This document shows, piece by piece, positions 21,564 through 33,465 of a stretch of 64,000 bases of DNA (the first letter of the stretch is position 1; the number at the start of each line of letters is the position of its first letter). The translations under genes and the position numbers were made by a program. The notes beneath the pieces were generated by a model. The model did no database searches. It was not told the DNA's origin and worked only from the letters and a program-made list of their open reading frames with translations. Source of the DNA: Entomortierella parvispora (taxonomy: Eukaryota; Mortierellomycota; Mortierellomycetes; Mortierellales; Mortierellaceae); the NCBI GenBank assembly GCA_963573315.1, contig OY752150.1, positions 1,178,001 to 1,242,000 on the forward strand, read 5' to 3'.

Positions 21564-23265
21564 ATGAGTGATATGGAGGCCAATGTTAATGAGTGCAGTG
21601 ATATTGTAAGCTCTTCTCTCACAGAGAAGTTCAGAGTGATGGTATGGACTGATATGCAACCCCTCTATAACCTTTTATATATCTTACGCCTCGCAGATCA
21701 TTTTGAGCTCAAGGGACAAGAGAAAGTTGCAAGAACAGACAGGCGGAAAAGCAACACAAAGGATACTATCGACATAAGATTGTTGCTGATGGCAACAGCT
21801 CTAGGGCCAGTGTAAGGACTGTTACAGACAGAGGCAACGCTAGCGTCAGTGAAAGTATGTGTGTATTCCTAACTCGAAGGTGAATGTTAGCACCGCAGTG
21901 CTAACGCTCCGCTGCTGCCCTGCTGATCCAGTTTACACTCCTGGAGCCAAGAGAAAACTAAAGTACTTATCCATAAGCAATGTTGCCAAACAGTACAATC
22001 ATGAGGGTAGCATCGGAAACGGCGTCGGCTCTGATTCGGGTATGTGGTGTTGCTGAGTCATTAGTGAAAAGCTCGAGCCCCGCTGATGTTGCTTTGTTCT
22101 AGCTCGACCCTCTTTCCAGTGCGATTGTATTTCAAGTTTCGACAGGCAAGATGTCGAGTTCGCAGAAGGAATCACAACAATCTGAGGATGATGGAAGCGT
22201 GGAAGATTATGACACCAATCCTCCTGTTCTACAACAGGCTTTTGATACACGACCTAGGCAGTCTTTCCAAAAGAGATTCGGAGTGGTTGCAGGATCGAAG
22301 ATAAACTTTAAGATATAGGACTGAAGTCCAAGTTCTGCAGGTACGAGTTCTGTTTGCCTGCTATTTACCATGGAATTTCAGTACCTAGCCCGGTCCATTC
22401 GTTTATGGTGGATTACAAAGGATATTACAGATCTGGAGTGGAAACATATCTGTGACGAATAGCCGACAACCCAGATTGCGATGGAGGCTGTCGAACATGC
22501 GGCTATTGTACAGGCTTCGAAGAACTCCTCGGGCAGCGACCAAAAGACACCGAACTGCAGCTCCCCATCAATATCTGGAAGACTGGTATGCTTTCGTCTG
22601 TATCGATGCAGTTCTCACACAATGACAAACAGCTTTGATCCATTTTTCACTTCCCATCTTCATCATGGCCCAAATGTACACCGACGACCCTTCGGCTAAA
22701 TCCTGGACTATTACAACAGCAGGTACATCATCGGGAGTTCCACCAAACTGCCGTGGCAACTGCATGATTTGTTCATGCATTGATCAAAGAAACTGGGCAG
22801 CGTTGACAGGCCGAGAAAAATAGTTGTTCCTGGCTTGGTAAAGGGGGGTATGTATTTAACAAACTGAAACGTTCAATTTAGAAGTGCGGGATCCACTCTC
22901 TGAACCCAACAAGATGGTGTAACTTCATGTTTCTTATGTATTCTTATGTAGGTCCCGTGGTGCAGTCACTGAATCTATGTTGAGAACCGAGGGTGTCAAT
23001 GTCACCCTTTTCAGACGGGGAGTAGCTGCCTAGTGTGATAGACAGCCTCTTCATTCCATGGTTGCTTTCAGGGTACGAACCGAGATCCCAAGATCCGATG
23101 TTTGGTCAACGACTAGCCTCCGTGATCCGAGAATCGATTGGGCTGCTCTCTCCAACAATCCCCAGAGTATCCTGTCACTTAAAGATATTCGCAGCCATTT
23201 CCGAAGCTGCCTTGGAGTGGTGGGTGCAATCGATAGACAAAAGCCTAGCTTCCAATAGTAAGAAC
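21564..23265 (+). pseudogene. remnants of one or more decayed genes
   Basis: Short protein-like stretches lie in changing plus-strand frames and are broken by stops. Around 21740-21850 one reads RQAEKQHKGYYRHKIVADGN. At 21915-22040 a segment ends at a donor-like GTATGT. At 22150-22315 one starts MSSSQKESQQSEDD. At 22475-22590 one has NPDCDGGCRTCGYCTGF, again before GTATGC. At 22655-22823 one has PPNCRGNCMICSC. At 23058-23255 one has DPRIDWAALSNNPQSILSLK. The two Cys clusters resemble zinc-binding tails, but I cannot name a family. No continuous spliced model holds. A perfect 8-bp palindrome arm pair sits at 21886-21905. I read this as decayed coding sequence, possibly transposon-derived. Confidence 0.35.
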
Positions 23266-23398
23266 TAAAAAGACCGTCGGTGGCAAAAAAAAAAAAAAAA
23301 ATCGCCCAGCAGTCACTGTTTTTTTCACAACACAAGGAACCATGCCTTCCATCATCACATTGAACCCATCATAGACAACAATTACTCACACCTACACA

Positions 23399-24471
23399 AT
23401 GGCCGACGTTGAGGTATGTACGAGCGAGCCGTTGGGTAGCAGCAGCGAGGATGGCTCAAGGCAGTATTAGTTCCGTCTAATTCAGACAGCCATGGTCCAG
23501 AATGCGTGCATGGGAGATGCTTCCGATGCTTCTCTTTCTGAGGTCAGTCTCCTAACGGTCCCCCCTTTCTTGTGGCATGTATCAAATAGATGGAAGATAT
23601 CACCATCCCCCAAAGACAGCTGAGCAACAGACAAATGGCGGCGTTGGTCTCTCTGTGGAAGCTCTCTCACTACAGGCAGGCTCCATGGAGCACTTGGAGC
23701 ATTCTCTACAGTCAACGACGCCCCAAGAACAGATCACGGTCTCCTATGATTTGGTAAGGATGCCTGTTACTCGCAATATTTCGCAGTCGACAATCCATGA
23801 ATGGAGAATTAGCATCGATTAATGTCAGATTATTCTTTCCCCCCCCTTCATTTTAGCTTCGATACAAAGACTTATGAATTATTGAGGAAACAGCAGGATG
23901 AACAATTGAAGGCGAAGCAGCTTCATCAACATCAGATTTGGCAACATGTGCAGGATCGCCTGGCGGAGCAGAACAAGGCCCTGGAAAAGGAATCGGAAAA
24001 GATGACTGGAAAGAAGGCCTCCAGTACCAAGGCCGTGAATGGAACCACAGAAGCAGCAGCATCGGCAGTGACCAAGAGATCTATCAAATGGAACCTCGAG
24101 AAGAACATCACAAAGAGTAAGAGACTACAGTCAGATGCCCAGCCACCCCCAACCTTTGATTTTGAAAAAAAAAGAAAGAATTATGGAAGCAGAGGCCAGC
24201 AAGAGGTTGCGGTAATTTTTTTTCTCAGTCAAACTAATCATTTGCTTATGTTTATCCAGGCTTTGACAAGAACTTGCCGATCACCCTTGTTCCAATCCCA
24301 GCTGTTGATACACGACCAGTAAAGAGCGCCTTGAAAGTCCGGACCCAGCACACAATTCATAATCCACATCACAAGAGCGGAGCAAAGGGAGCAGCATCAT
24401 CAGATACCAAAAAGCCGGCCACTGCATCAACGCCAACAAGAGGACGGAAGCAGGCCTCTGACTTCTTCTAA
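23399..24471 (+). CDS. small protein with an RRP1/Nop52-like C-terminal motif
   Basis: A five-exon model (23399-23413, 23486-23542, 23590-23753, 23857-24116, 24260-24471) keeps frame through canonical junctions and gives 235 residues. The part from FDTKTYELLRKQQDEQ onward is a charged helix, followed by Lys/Ala/Thr-rich sequence. The block SIKWNLEKNITKSFDKNLPI, continuing to RPVKSALKVRT, matches the pattern near the C-terminus of RRP1/Nop52 nucleolar rRNA-processing proteins (a hydrophobic-Leu-x-x-Asn stretch, Phe, then P-x-K-S-A-L-K). The tail RGRKQASDFF is basic. The large N-terminal Nop52 helical domain is missing, and exon 3 in this frame looks less natural than another open frame across it. 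The gene may be truncated, mis-modelled or only distantly related. Confidence 0.5.
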
Positions 24472-25598
24472 ACGTGGATATAGAAAATAAAATGAAAGGC
24501 GAGAGATAGTTGTCACCAAAGTGACCAAACCAGCCTCGTTTCACGTGACTTCAACGCGCTGGCAGTGGCACTGAGCTTCTTGGCCTGTCTTGGTATTCGA
24601 GTCGAAGGGTTCACTCCCTCCTCTTGCAGTATTGTAGCGAGTTGGGTTGTGGTAGTTCAAGGTTTCCCTGAATCCGGCTCTGTGTTCGGCCAATAAGATG
24701 GGGGTTCCAACAATTTTTCTGGAATCATAGATAAGCGCGGTTCTAACGTCCTTGACATACCTCAGACGCGTTCCTGATCGACGCGAGATGACGAATGGTG
24801 AAGGTGTAGTCTCTACTTCCAGGCACCGTGCATGAGGCGCATTGTGCCGACGCCGAACGGGTTAAAGGTCGAACATGCATGTCCTGCAGTCGTGTGCTCC
24901 TGTGGGATACGCCGAACCCATATGGATGGTCAAATACCAGCACAACAAAAAGGCCTTGCAGTCTTTGTGTTCCCCAAAGGGCTATTTTTAATTCAGCATG
25001 TTCAAGGTGCAATTCACCGCAAGACAGACAAACCCAGTGCTGTGGGGCAGCTGGGAAAGAGGGGCTTCCACCACAGCACGAGTCCGTGCCGTACCCTGCC
25101 TGCTTTTGTTCCATGAACAAAGGCAACATGGGCCTGATCTCAATGTCGCATCTTCCCTCTTCTCGCTCTCTCTCTGTCACCCTTTTTTCTTATATTTGTT
25201 TTGGTGTTTTTTCAGGCACTGCTCCTCACCTCACCCCCATTGCTCAGTTCTTCTGCATGCATTGACACCTCCCCGTCTGAGCACACCCTCTCTTTTTCCT
25301 TCTTGCCATTCTTTTCTCCTACTTCCTTCTGCCGCACCCCACTCTCGCACTTGGTCTGCTTTGTCATTTACCTTTCCTCAACCTTGTCTCCCTGCGGGAC
25401 CCTGCTGCCAGCATGACCCATTCTCATTTGTGCTGTTCGAGGCGGAGCATCCCTGGCTTCTGTCAACACCATGCTAAGAACCCTGGACTAGATCTAACTG
25501 AATCGCCCGACTCTGAATCGCTCTTATCAGCAAACCCCCAAGCAGCGCGCAACAGCTCCCCGACACTGCTCTCTACAATAGGCCGATGTACTGGCCGG
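24472..25598. other. intergenic region and leader of the receptor-like kinase gene
   Basis: Overlapping open frames on both strands at 24743-25180 have no domain character. From about 25150 the plus strand is a CT-rich leader. An ATG at 25413 is in frame with the kinase gene and could lengthen it by 62 residues. Confidence 0.45.
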
Positions 25599-28500
25599 AT
25601 GGCGTTGGTACAAAGAGCTATCCTCAATGATGTCAGTGGTGGTGGTCAAAGCTGTACGAGAGGCTGTAGGAAGAGCTGCAAGAGGGTGAGGACAGGAACC
25701 CCAGCTTTGGTGCTCTGGAGCATTTTCTTGTTGCTCCTTCCGCCCACACCACCAACGCCTCTGCTGCATCGCCGTCGCCTCCCTTGGCTCTCTCTCCTCT
25801 CCTCATTCTCATCTTGTCTTGTCGCTGTCGACGCCGTTTCACCCACCTGGCGTGCCTTTCACGGAGCCGCGATCGTGGACACTTCCATGGTCGTGTTTGG
25901 TGGCACGACGGATCCGACGCAGGATCCATATGGGACCTCGGTTCTTGGATCGAACGATCTGTGGGTGTGGAGCACGACTCTTCGGCAGTGGTCGCAACCG
26001 ACGACAACCTTCCCCGGGACATCTTCAAACGCGCCGTTGCCACAAAAGTTCCTCAGTTCCATCTCTTTACAATCCCAGGGCAAGATGCTGTCGGTGATCA
26101 GCAATACCTCAGGACCTGCGACCGAGCTGCTAATGTTGGACACGTACTTTTGGGTCTGGTCCACGCCTAATCCACGTAAGTTGAGGTGTTGATGACGCTC
26201 TGATGATCCTTGACTTGGAGAGTTGGAGAGTGGAAGAAGGACCTGCCCCCCCTCCCGAGTAAACAGTAACGAACGCCTTTGTCTTGTTTCACTCCAACCT
26301 CATAGCGGTGCCTGCTGTCGCCCCTCCTTTGCGCTTGGGGGCTGCTGTAGGTGTAGCAGACAGTCTTGTCTTTGTCCACGGCGGTGCCTCTGTAGGCTCA
26401 AATGGGTTCGCTACATCAGGTATACTCAACGACCTTACAAAGCTGGTAAGTTGAAAACGGCACTGCAACGGGAGAGTTTGGGCCATGGTCATGTCGGTGC
26501 TTGTTGATGCTTCTTGCTTGTAGCCTGCAACTTCCTCCCACCCCCCCACCTCCCCAGTAACTGCTTGGTGATGTGCTATATATAATCTCAAAGCGCCAAC
26601 TACGCCCGCTTCGCCAGTCGATACTCACAAGGCAAAAGTAGCAAAGAGAGACAAGGGCGTTCCAGTCGACTGCCAGGAATGGGAGTTGTTGTTGCACTTT
26701 CTGTTGTTTAGCCCATGATGTTCATCTGTTCATTTTTCGCGTACTGTTTTGTGTATCCCAACCCAATATCTATTTTTGAGAGCTGCGTCTTTCCAATGTT
26801 CGCCTGTTGTTGTCGCAGTTGAGCCTCCATCTGCCCGTGTCAACACGAGGATCTCTATCTGACATAAGTTTTTTTGCGGTGATTCTTAGGATGAGAGTAC
26901 TTTCAGTTGGACCTCGATTGCAAACGGACCATCTCTGATGTATCACACCATGTGCAGACTCACGGGCCTCAACACCATGGCTATCTTTGGAGGCAGTGAT
27001 CAAAACAGTCCGGCGTACAACACTGTCCACACTTTTGACCTAACCTTGGAGACATGGACACTTGCTATCCCGGTTAACCCTGGCGCTGGTGGGTCAATAC
27101 CCTCCGCCAGGAAGGGCCACACCTCTGTCTGTCTCAACAACACTATGATTGTCTATGGTAAGTCTTTTCTCGTCTCCCCTGACATTTCCCGCTCTGATCC
27201 CTGGATTTTTCTGCCTTGCACCCCTCCTTTGATCATACGTTACACAGGACACACTTGGTATATGGTATGTGCACTGCCTGTCACGCTTCATCTCTTCTAA
27301 CGATTTTTTTTCACATCTGTGAACCACACAAAATAGGGGGAGGGCCTGATGCACCGATGGATGACGATGTTTGGGTCTTGGACGCATCACAACCGCAGTG
27401 GGTCTGGAATAGGATGGTGACCAACAAAATAATGGGGCCTGGGCCTCGAACCGGCCATTCTGCTCTCTTGAACGGGACCAATATGCTTGTATGGGGTGGA
27501 TATGGAGCTCCGCAGGCTAACGACACCAACATTTACATCCTCGACACGCTGGCATGGCAATGGAGCTCTTCCAAACTCAACGATCCTGGCGTCGGTATTC
27601 CTGCACCAACGGTACCCGGAGGAACGGGGACCAGCAATACAAACCTGCCATTGACAATCGGAGTGGTCTGTGCCAGTTTGGCGCTGATTGCAGCCTTTAT
27701 CGGTTTCTTACTTTTCCGTCGCAGATCAGCAAGGAGAGCGAGAGGAATGTCAAAAAATTCACAAGGAACGGACAGTCACTTGAATGATGGAGAACAGCCG
27801 CTTTCACAGGATATGGTCGCAGAGGACAAACCAAGCAACTACAGCAGTGCTGACAGAGACTCTGCGTCGTCTTTCGGGAAGCGATCTCATAGGGCATTTC
27901 GAAGATCCATGCAATCACAAGGATATCCAATGCAGTCCATTGCGGCATTGACTCATCCGAGCATAGAGCAGGAGTTGAGCCTCGCCGATTCAAGTCGATC
28001 ATCGAACCTTCTTGGTGGCTCACATTCACCTACGTATGGATCTTCGCAAAAGGAATCCGATCCACAAATATTCGGGACTGCGGCAGGAACTTTGGGAGCA
28101 CGTGTTGGCTCTATTTCCTCTGATCCTTATTATCCAGCATACATGGCAGAAGACGACGAAGAGGATGCAGACCGCTGGACATTTGCCTCGTCATTGTCCT
28201 TTGATCAGCGAGAGAACAATCACAATATGCCCACTCTGCGATATATACCCACGCGGGTCCATGGAGCACCGGGAGGCGCAGGGACACAACGATCCATGGG
28301 ACAGTCAACAGGAAGTATAGGCGGCGCCAGCTCTCAGAGGATGCCCATGATGATCCATCCACCCTCCAGAAGCGCAAGACGGGACCATAGCGGCATCTCT
28401 ATCCTCTCTGGAAATGGATCGTCGATTGGTCCTGGGTCTATTTCACTTGCTGGTGCCAACTCATCCGAGGTCTTGAATCGAGACAGTGCGTCCAGTCCGC

Positions 28501-30145
28501 GTGACACGACCCTATTCAACTCTGTGAGCCCTCTCGATAGAGTTACTCTGATGTGCACGGGAATGGATATGGGTCGGGCAAGCGAAGAGGATGGAATGGT
28601 GCTGAACCATCGCAGTAGTGGATCTATTCAATTACACCAGCGATCTCAAGAACAAGAGCAGCATTTCAACCAAAAGGATTCAGCGGATGTGACGGAAAGT
28701 GAAGGGCAGGCGACAAACTTGAGGCGGAAGGACACAACCTCGACGTCCACTACCAAATCCTCGACGACATATACCAACCTGGATCATCCTGCCTTGGTGA
28801 CCCTTGTTCAAAATCTGCCCGCGCGTTATAAATTGGCGAAATCACCGTGTCCGATTCATGGAGAGGCCAACGATATCTTGTTTGCGATCGACTCGGATAC
28901 ACAGCAACCGATTGTGATCAAGTCATTTTCTCGAAAGGAGGCCTGGGAGCGAGAATGTCGGGTGCTCAGGAGACTGCGTGGACCTTGCATTGTAGAGTTG
29001 AAGCACGTTGCGACGCTGGTGCTGTCTGAAACGGATGATCCCAACAAACCGGCAAAGATTCGTTTGACCATCCTGGAGCGTCTGGATGAAACGTTAGCAC
29101 AAATGTTGAAGAACGCTCGAAAGGCCAAGAAGGTGGCTCTGCGCGAGCAGAATCAGACAAACGAACCTCCACTGGATCTTGCGGGCGCGGGACTATATCG
29201 ATCAGGACCTGCTCTGGATGAAGGCTATATCAGGGATATTATCAAAGGCGTCCTTCGTTGTTTGACCTGGTGTCACTCCAAGAGAATTGTTTACTGTGAC
29301 CTCAAGCCTTCGAATGTGATGCACAACCGGGATGACCCTCGCCAACAGTGGAAGCTCATTGATCTAGAATCGTCTCGAGTTGCGAACGAAGAGTGTATCG
29401 GTATCGGCACTGTCCGATATTGCCCACCAGAGGTGGCGAGAGGTACGACAGTCGACAAAGAATCTTCGTCAGGAGTAACGGCCAATTTCAGTATCGATCT
29501 CTGGGCCTTTGGATGTCTTGTCTATGTAAGTAGTTTTGAGATTGCCCCCCCTTTCCCTTCTTTATTGTCATGATGGTCAAGACCAGATGAAGCTAATCGT
29601 TCACTTGATTGGGATCCATAGGAACTATTTGCGACGCGTCCATTATTCCCACTCTCGCTCTCGGATGACACTGTGTTGCATTTCTTGGCCCACCCATCGG
29701 CGGATACACCTTCGTTAGCCAACGGACTTCGATGGACGGCTTCTCGCGAACTTGAAATTCCTCACTTTGAAGCGGCGGTGCCGGATGCGAACGCAAGGAG
29801 TTTGATCCGTATTCTTCTCAACCCTGACCCCCATCGTCGAGCAACCATGAATCAAGTGCTGGTAAGAAAAAAGAATGAACCAGCGATTCATGTTTTTTTT
29901 ATTGTCCAAAAGTTGTATTCTGACCGCCGACACGATTTTCTTGTTTTTTTTTCTTTATGAATAATCGTTTTTAGAGCTCGGACTATCTTCGACCTAGCCA
30001 CTCTATTGACGTGAACACCTCTCATGGAACTGGACTGCCATCATATCTCGACGCCGTGGAAATGCCTTCCAGCCCACAAACACAATCCTCCATGACCCGA
30101 TCTCTCGCGTCGGCGCCTTCTGCTCAACATCGTGAAGCACCGTGA
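25599..30145 (+). CDS. Kelch-repeat receptor-like protein kinase
   Basis: Exons 25599-26175, 26306-26445, 26890-27157, 27337-29525, 29622-29861 and 29975-30145 give 1194 residues. An N-terminal hydrophobic region (about 40-75) could act as signal peptide or anchor. Kelch-type blades follow (about 80-420), with FHGAAIVDTSMVVFGGTTD, NDLWVWSTTLRQW, LNTMAIFGGSDQNSPAYN, RKGHTSVCLNNTMIVYGGGP, VWVLDASQPQWVW and RTGHSALLNGTNMLVWGGYG. A membrane helix (about 432-456, LTIGVVCASLALIAAFIGFL) is followed by the stop-transfer RRRSARRARG. A Ser-rich linker of about 380 residues leads to a kinase domain (about 839-1137). That domain has IVIKSF (Lys), WERECRVLRRL (Glu), RIVYCDLKPSNVM (catalytic Asp, Asn) and KLIDLES in place of DFG. 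It also has GTVRYCPPEVARG and SIDLWAFGCLVYELF. The Gly-rich loop is not recognisable. Plant-like receptor topology is unusual in fungi; the ligand is unknown. The start codon is uncertain. Confidence 0.85.
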
Positions 30146-30390
30146 TAACCTCGGAAGGCACGCCAAGGGAGGTCTTACATCTCTTGCCAACATTTTTAAC
30201 CACTAAAGCATTTTGCATTTGGAATTCCTCTTGTAACATTACCACTATATACTACACAATGAAAAGATGAAAATGAAAATTTCGTTTTATTCGAAAACAG
30301 ATTAAAGTAACAGAATTGGAGGAGGAAATGCAAAATGGTATTTGGGTAAAAGGGTTAGGAAAGGGGAGGGAAAAATACAAGTGTTTGTTT

Positions 30391-31953
30391 TTAGTCTGAG
30401 CGACGAACGTTCCTGCTCGAGTCCTCAGCAGTCATCTCGGTGGTTGCCTCGTGCTCATGGACGGGAGCCTTGTGAAGGGAGGAGCGGTCCTGGGTATCGC
30501 TGTCAACAGAGGCGAGGGCAGTCTCCTGGCGTTGTTGCTCTGACAGGGCCTGAACGTCATCGTCCATACGACCCATGTACTTTGCTCCAATGTAGAAGCA
30601 AAGGGCGGCCGTCAAACCACCCAAGAAACCAATGCCGTCGTTCTTGAAACCGACCAACATACCGGCGGTGGTGATCATGACGATAAAGTTGGCATGGCGC
30701 TTTTGATCGCAGACAACACCGTCGTTCACAGTTCTGGCCACAGCACCCAGCTCGATACCAGAGACAAAGAGCATCACTCCCAAGATGGCGCTAGGGTAGG
30801 AAGCAATCAAGCCTGAAAGTGAAGAACCAAAGAAGAGGCCGAAAAAGATCTTGAGGAGACCCAAGACAATGATGGATACTTCACTTCGGGCACCGAAACG
30901 GTACTGAGCAGCCAAACCACCGGATCCGTGACAGAAGGGGATTGATCCAAAGAAACATCCGACCAAGTTCATCATTCCAACCGAGATTGCAATGGTGGGG
31001 GTGCCGGTGGGACGCTCGGGGAAGAGATCCTGGGCCAAGGCAGCGAGAGCAATGACAGAGTTCAAGCAGGTCAAAGGGATCTGACCCAAAGAAGCAGAGA
31101 CAAATCCGTGCTTAAACTCTTCCCAGGTAGGGACCGTGACCCTCATGCCATAGACTCCGATCTTGGGGTAGACGGCTTTGGGAGGAGGGTTGGTGTACAA
31201 CTTGATGAAGGCAATGATCAATCCGATGGCGAACAAGATCATGGCAGTTGGGATACGCTTGGCGCGGTAGTAAAAGATGAACACGACCACAAAGGCGAAA
31301 ATGGCCCATTCGTAGTTGTTATCCCATGTCCAGCTGTCGCCACCAAAAGACTTTGCCTGCTTCACCAAATCCGCTGCCTTGCCTGCGAAAGAGATGGCGG
31401 TTCCGAGCTGAATTCCACGAATGACAGACATTGGCGTGTACTTTTGAACGAGGTAGATGGTGCGAGTCATACCCAAGAACATGACCACGGCCGAAACACC
31501 CATACCGGCACTCATCACCGATCCAATTGACATGTGGTTGGTCAAGGCAATGGCGGCAATGGCTAAAGATGATTTCAGACAGAGGCAAAGGTGTTGGTTA
31601 TACTGTCTTGCGCCCAACAACGATCGGGGGCGACTAAAAAGAAAAGAAAAAAAAACAATTGCAAACTTACACTTCATGGGCTGAACACACATGGGCATGC
31701 GGAAGGTCAAACCAGTGAGGATGTTCCAGATACCACCAAAGATAAGAGAGGCGGTCAGATCCACCTGGCCGGTCAAGGAGAGTGACAGCATGATGGGCAA
31801 GAGTGTGCCGAGATCACCGAGGGATCCACTGATTTCACCAAGGCGGAAGCCTGAGCGGAAGGAGTGCCATCTGTCCGCAGCATCGGCTTTGATAGAATCG
31901 ACCATGCTCCTAGGAGCATTTTCCTGAGAACTTGGGAGGACTGGGGTGGCCAT
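30391..31953 (-). CDS. molybdate transporter, MOT1-type (SulP-related)
   Basis: Exons on the minus strand 31953-31671 and 31562-30391 give 484 residues. The protein is hydrophobic with about ten helices. It has the two signatures of the eukaryotic molybdate transporter family: GEISGSLGDLGTLLPIMLSL near the N-terminus and PFCHGSGGLAAQYRFGARSE in the middle. No STAS domain is present, which separates it from ordinary sulfate permeases. The hydrophilic C-terminal tail (about 60 residues) is rich in Glu, Ser and Thr and is probably cytosolic. Family members import molybdate for molybdenum-cofactor enzymes such as nitrate reductase. The start is the ATG giving MATPVLPSSQ; the frame extends upstream only through non-ATG codons. 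It is convergent with the kinase gene 245 bases away. Confidence 0.9.
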   Translation of the reverse strand: MATPVLPSSQENAPRSMVDSIKADAADRWHSFRSGFRLGEISGSLGDLGTLLPIMLSLSLTGQVDLTASLIFGGIWNILTGLTFRMPMCVQPMKCKFAIVFFSFLFSRPRSLLGARQYNQHLCLCLKSSLAIAAIALTNHMSIGSVMSAGMGVSAVVMFLGMTRTIYLVQKYTPMSVIRGIQLGTAISFAGKAADLVKQAKSFGGDSWTWDNNYEWAIFAFVVVFIFYYRAKRIPTAMILFAIGLIIAFIKLYTNPPPKAVYPKIGVYGMRVTVPTWEEFKHGFVSASLGQIPLTCLNSVIALAALAQDLFPERPTGTPTIAISVGMMNLVGCFFGSIPFCHGSGGLAAQYRFGARSEVSIIVLGLLKIFFGLFFGSSLSGLIASYPSAILGVMLFVSGIELGAVARTVNDGVVCDQKRHANFIVMITTAGMLVGFKNDGIGFLGGLTAALCFYIGAKYMGRMDDDVQALSEQQRQETALASVDSDTQDRSSLHKAPVHEHEATTEMTAEDSSRNVRRSD

Positions 31954-33465
31954 CGATTTTTGCAGTGTCAAAAATTGCGTTAGAGAGCAGGGGCAAGGAA
32001 CTGGACTGGACTTTTGGCTGGAGGAGGAAGGTCAAAGAAAAAAACCACAAAAGTGAGGTGAAAACACCTTGCTTTTAAAGAAGAAAAGAAAGAGAGAAAA
32101 AAAAAGTTAGCAAGGGACGTCGGGGGTTCAATTGTCAAGACTCGCTTGTGTCTCTTCAGACACAGACTTGCGTGGGAGCGGGGACAAAAAGAAGAGAAGG
32201 TTCTCTCGTCCGGCCTCTGTAGCGCGGTTCCACGAGTGACTGATATCCTACCAATGGCCAGCCCTTGGAGACCAGATCCTTCAGCAGGATGCGGTGAACA
32301 ATAAACAACGGACCCAAGCAGCCAAAACTGCTGACTACCGTCCTACGCCCCACTTTTTTTTTTTTCTTTCGACCCAGTTTTCGTCTGTGGTTGCTCAAGA
32401 CCGTTGTTTGGTTGACGAAAAATGGCGTTGGTACTAGTGATATTCCTCTTCTTTGTTTGTTTGTTTGTTCTCTTTCTTTACCGAGAAGCTGTCCGGTTCT
32501 TACCTTTACCAGGTAAGCATGCAAGGTGAAGAAAAAAAAAAGCGACCCAGGACTGAGAAAGAAAAAAAGTGGGTCTTTGTCACACAGAGAGCTCAGGCGA
32601 TTTCCGATTGGGCCAAAACCTTCCGTGCACCCAGGTTGTGTCCAGCAGAGGAGCTCGTGGGGCGGGACATGGTGGAGAGGACAATCTCCGCCTGTAATCA
32701 GTTGTCTCCAAGTGGAGGGGACTTGCGGTGGTTTGCCAGGATGCCGGCCAGACGTTGACAAGGTGTTTGAGCTTAAAGACTTTATCCCGCATTGACTCGT
32801 TCAGCGAATGGCGGAAGCGTCTAGAGCTGTGGAACAGCGTTCATGGCTGGGGTCAGTTTCTGCAGGCGGGTTTGGGCAAAAACCTGGAGGGGACCCACGA
32901 CGCACGGACAGATGGGTGCTGGATGCCTCCACAGGGGCAGGTGGCAGGAGTCTCGAGTCCGAAAACAAAAAGCAAAAAGGTATCCTGTCCCCACAAAGTT
33001 GGTGGCAATTCACATTTGACAACTCCTGCCCTTGGTTATTGCATCGCCACACTGCACGTGACCTCCTGCAGAAAGGTAAAGGCAAAGCCTTTTTCTTGGT
33101 GTGTGCCTGTGCGAGAGGGAGCTTGATAGTGATGCACGGCGGCGCATCGGTCGGTCCCTTGTGTGTGTCCGCTTGTCCGCTTGTCCGCTTGTCCTCTTGT
33201 GCACTTGTCCACACTCGACTCTCTTCCTCTCACCACCGCCACACGCTCTCGCTCTCTCTCTCAGCTCCTCACTTGCCCTTCTCCTTGCCTGCCGCAGACT
33301 TTGCCTGCGGCCCGAGAGAAATACACTTTCTCTTCCACTCCCTCCCCTTTTCCTTTTCGCATCTCCCTCCCTCCTTCTCTCAAGCCGTGCATTCGCTCTC
33401 TGCCTTGTCCCTTGACCAGTTTCCCGAGCAAAACTAATTCTCGAAAAGAAACCCCGCCACCCACA
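31954..33465. other. divergent intergenic region with CTTGTCCG repeats
   Basis: About 1.5 kb lie between the molybdate transporter and the E2 gene. A 201-codon minus-strand frame at 32156-32761 spans homopolymer runs and shows no domain. A tandem nonamer of CGCTTGTCC type occurs at about 33170-33215, followed by a CT-rich leader. No gene is called. Confidence 0.5.

Noticed and set aside
32156-32761. 201-codon minus-strand frame between the molybdate transporter and the E2 gene
   Set aside because: It spans several homopolymer tracts translated as poly-Phe and poly-Lys, and shows no domain.
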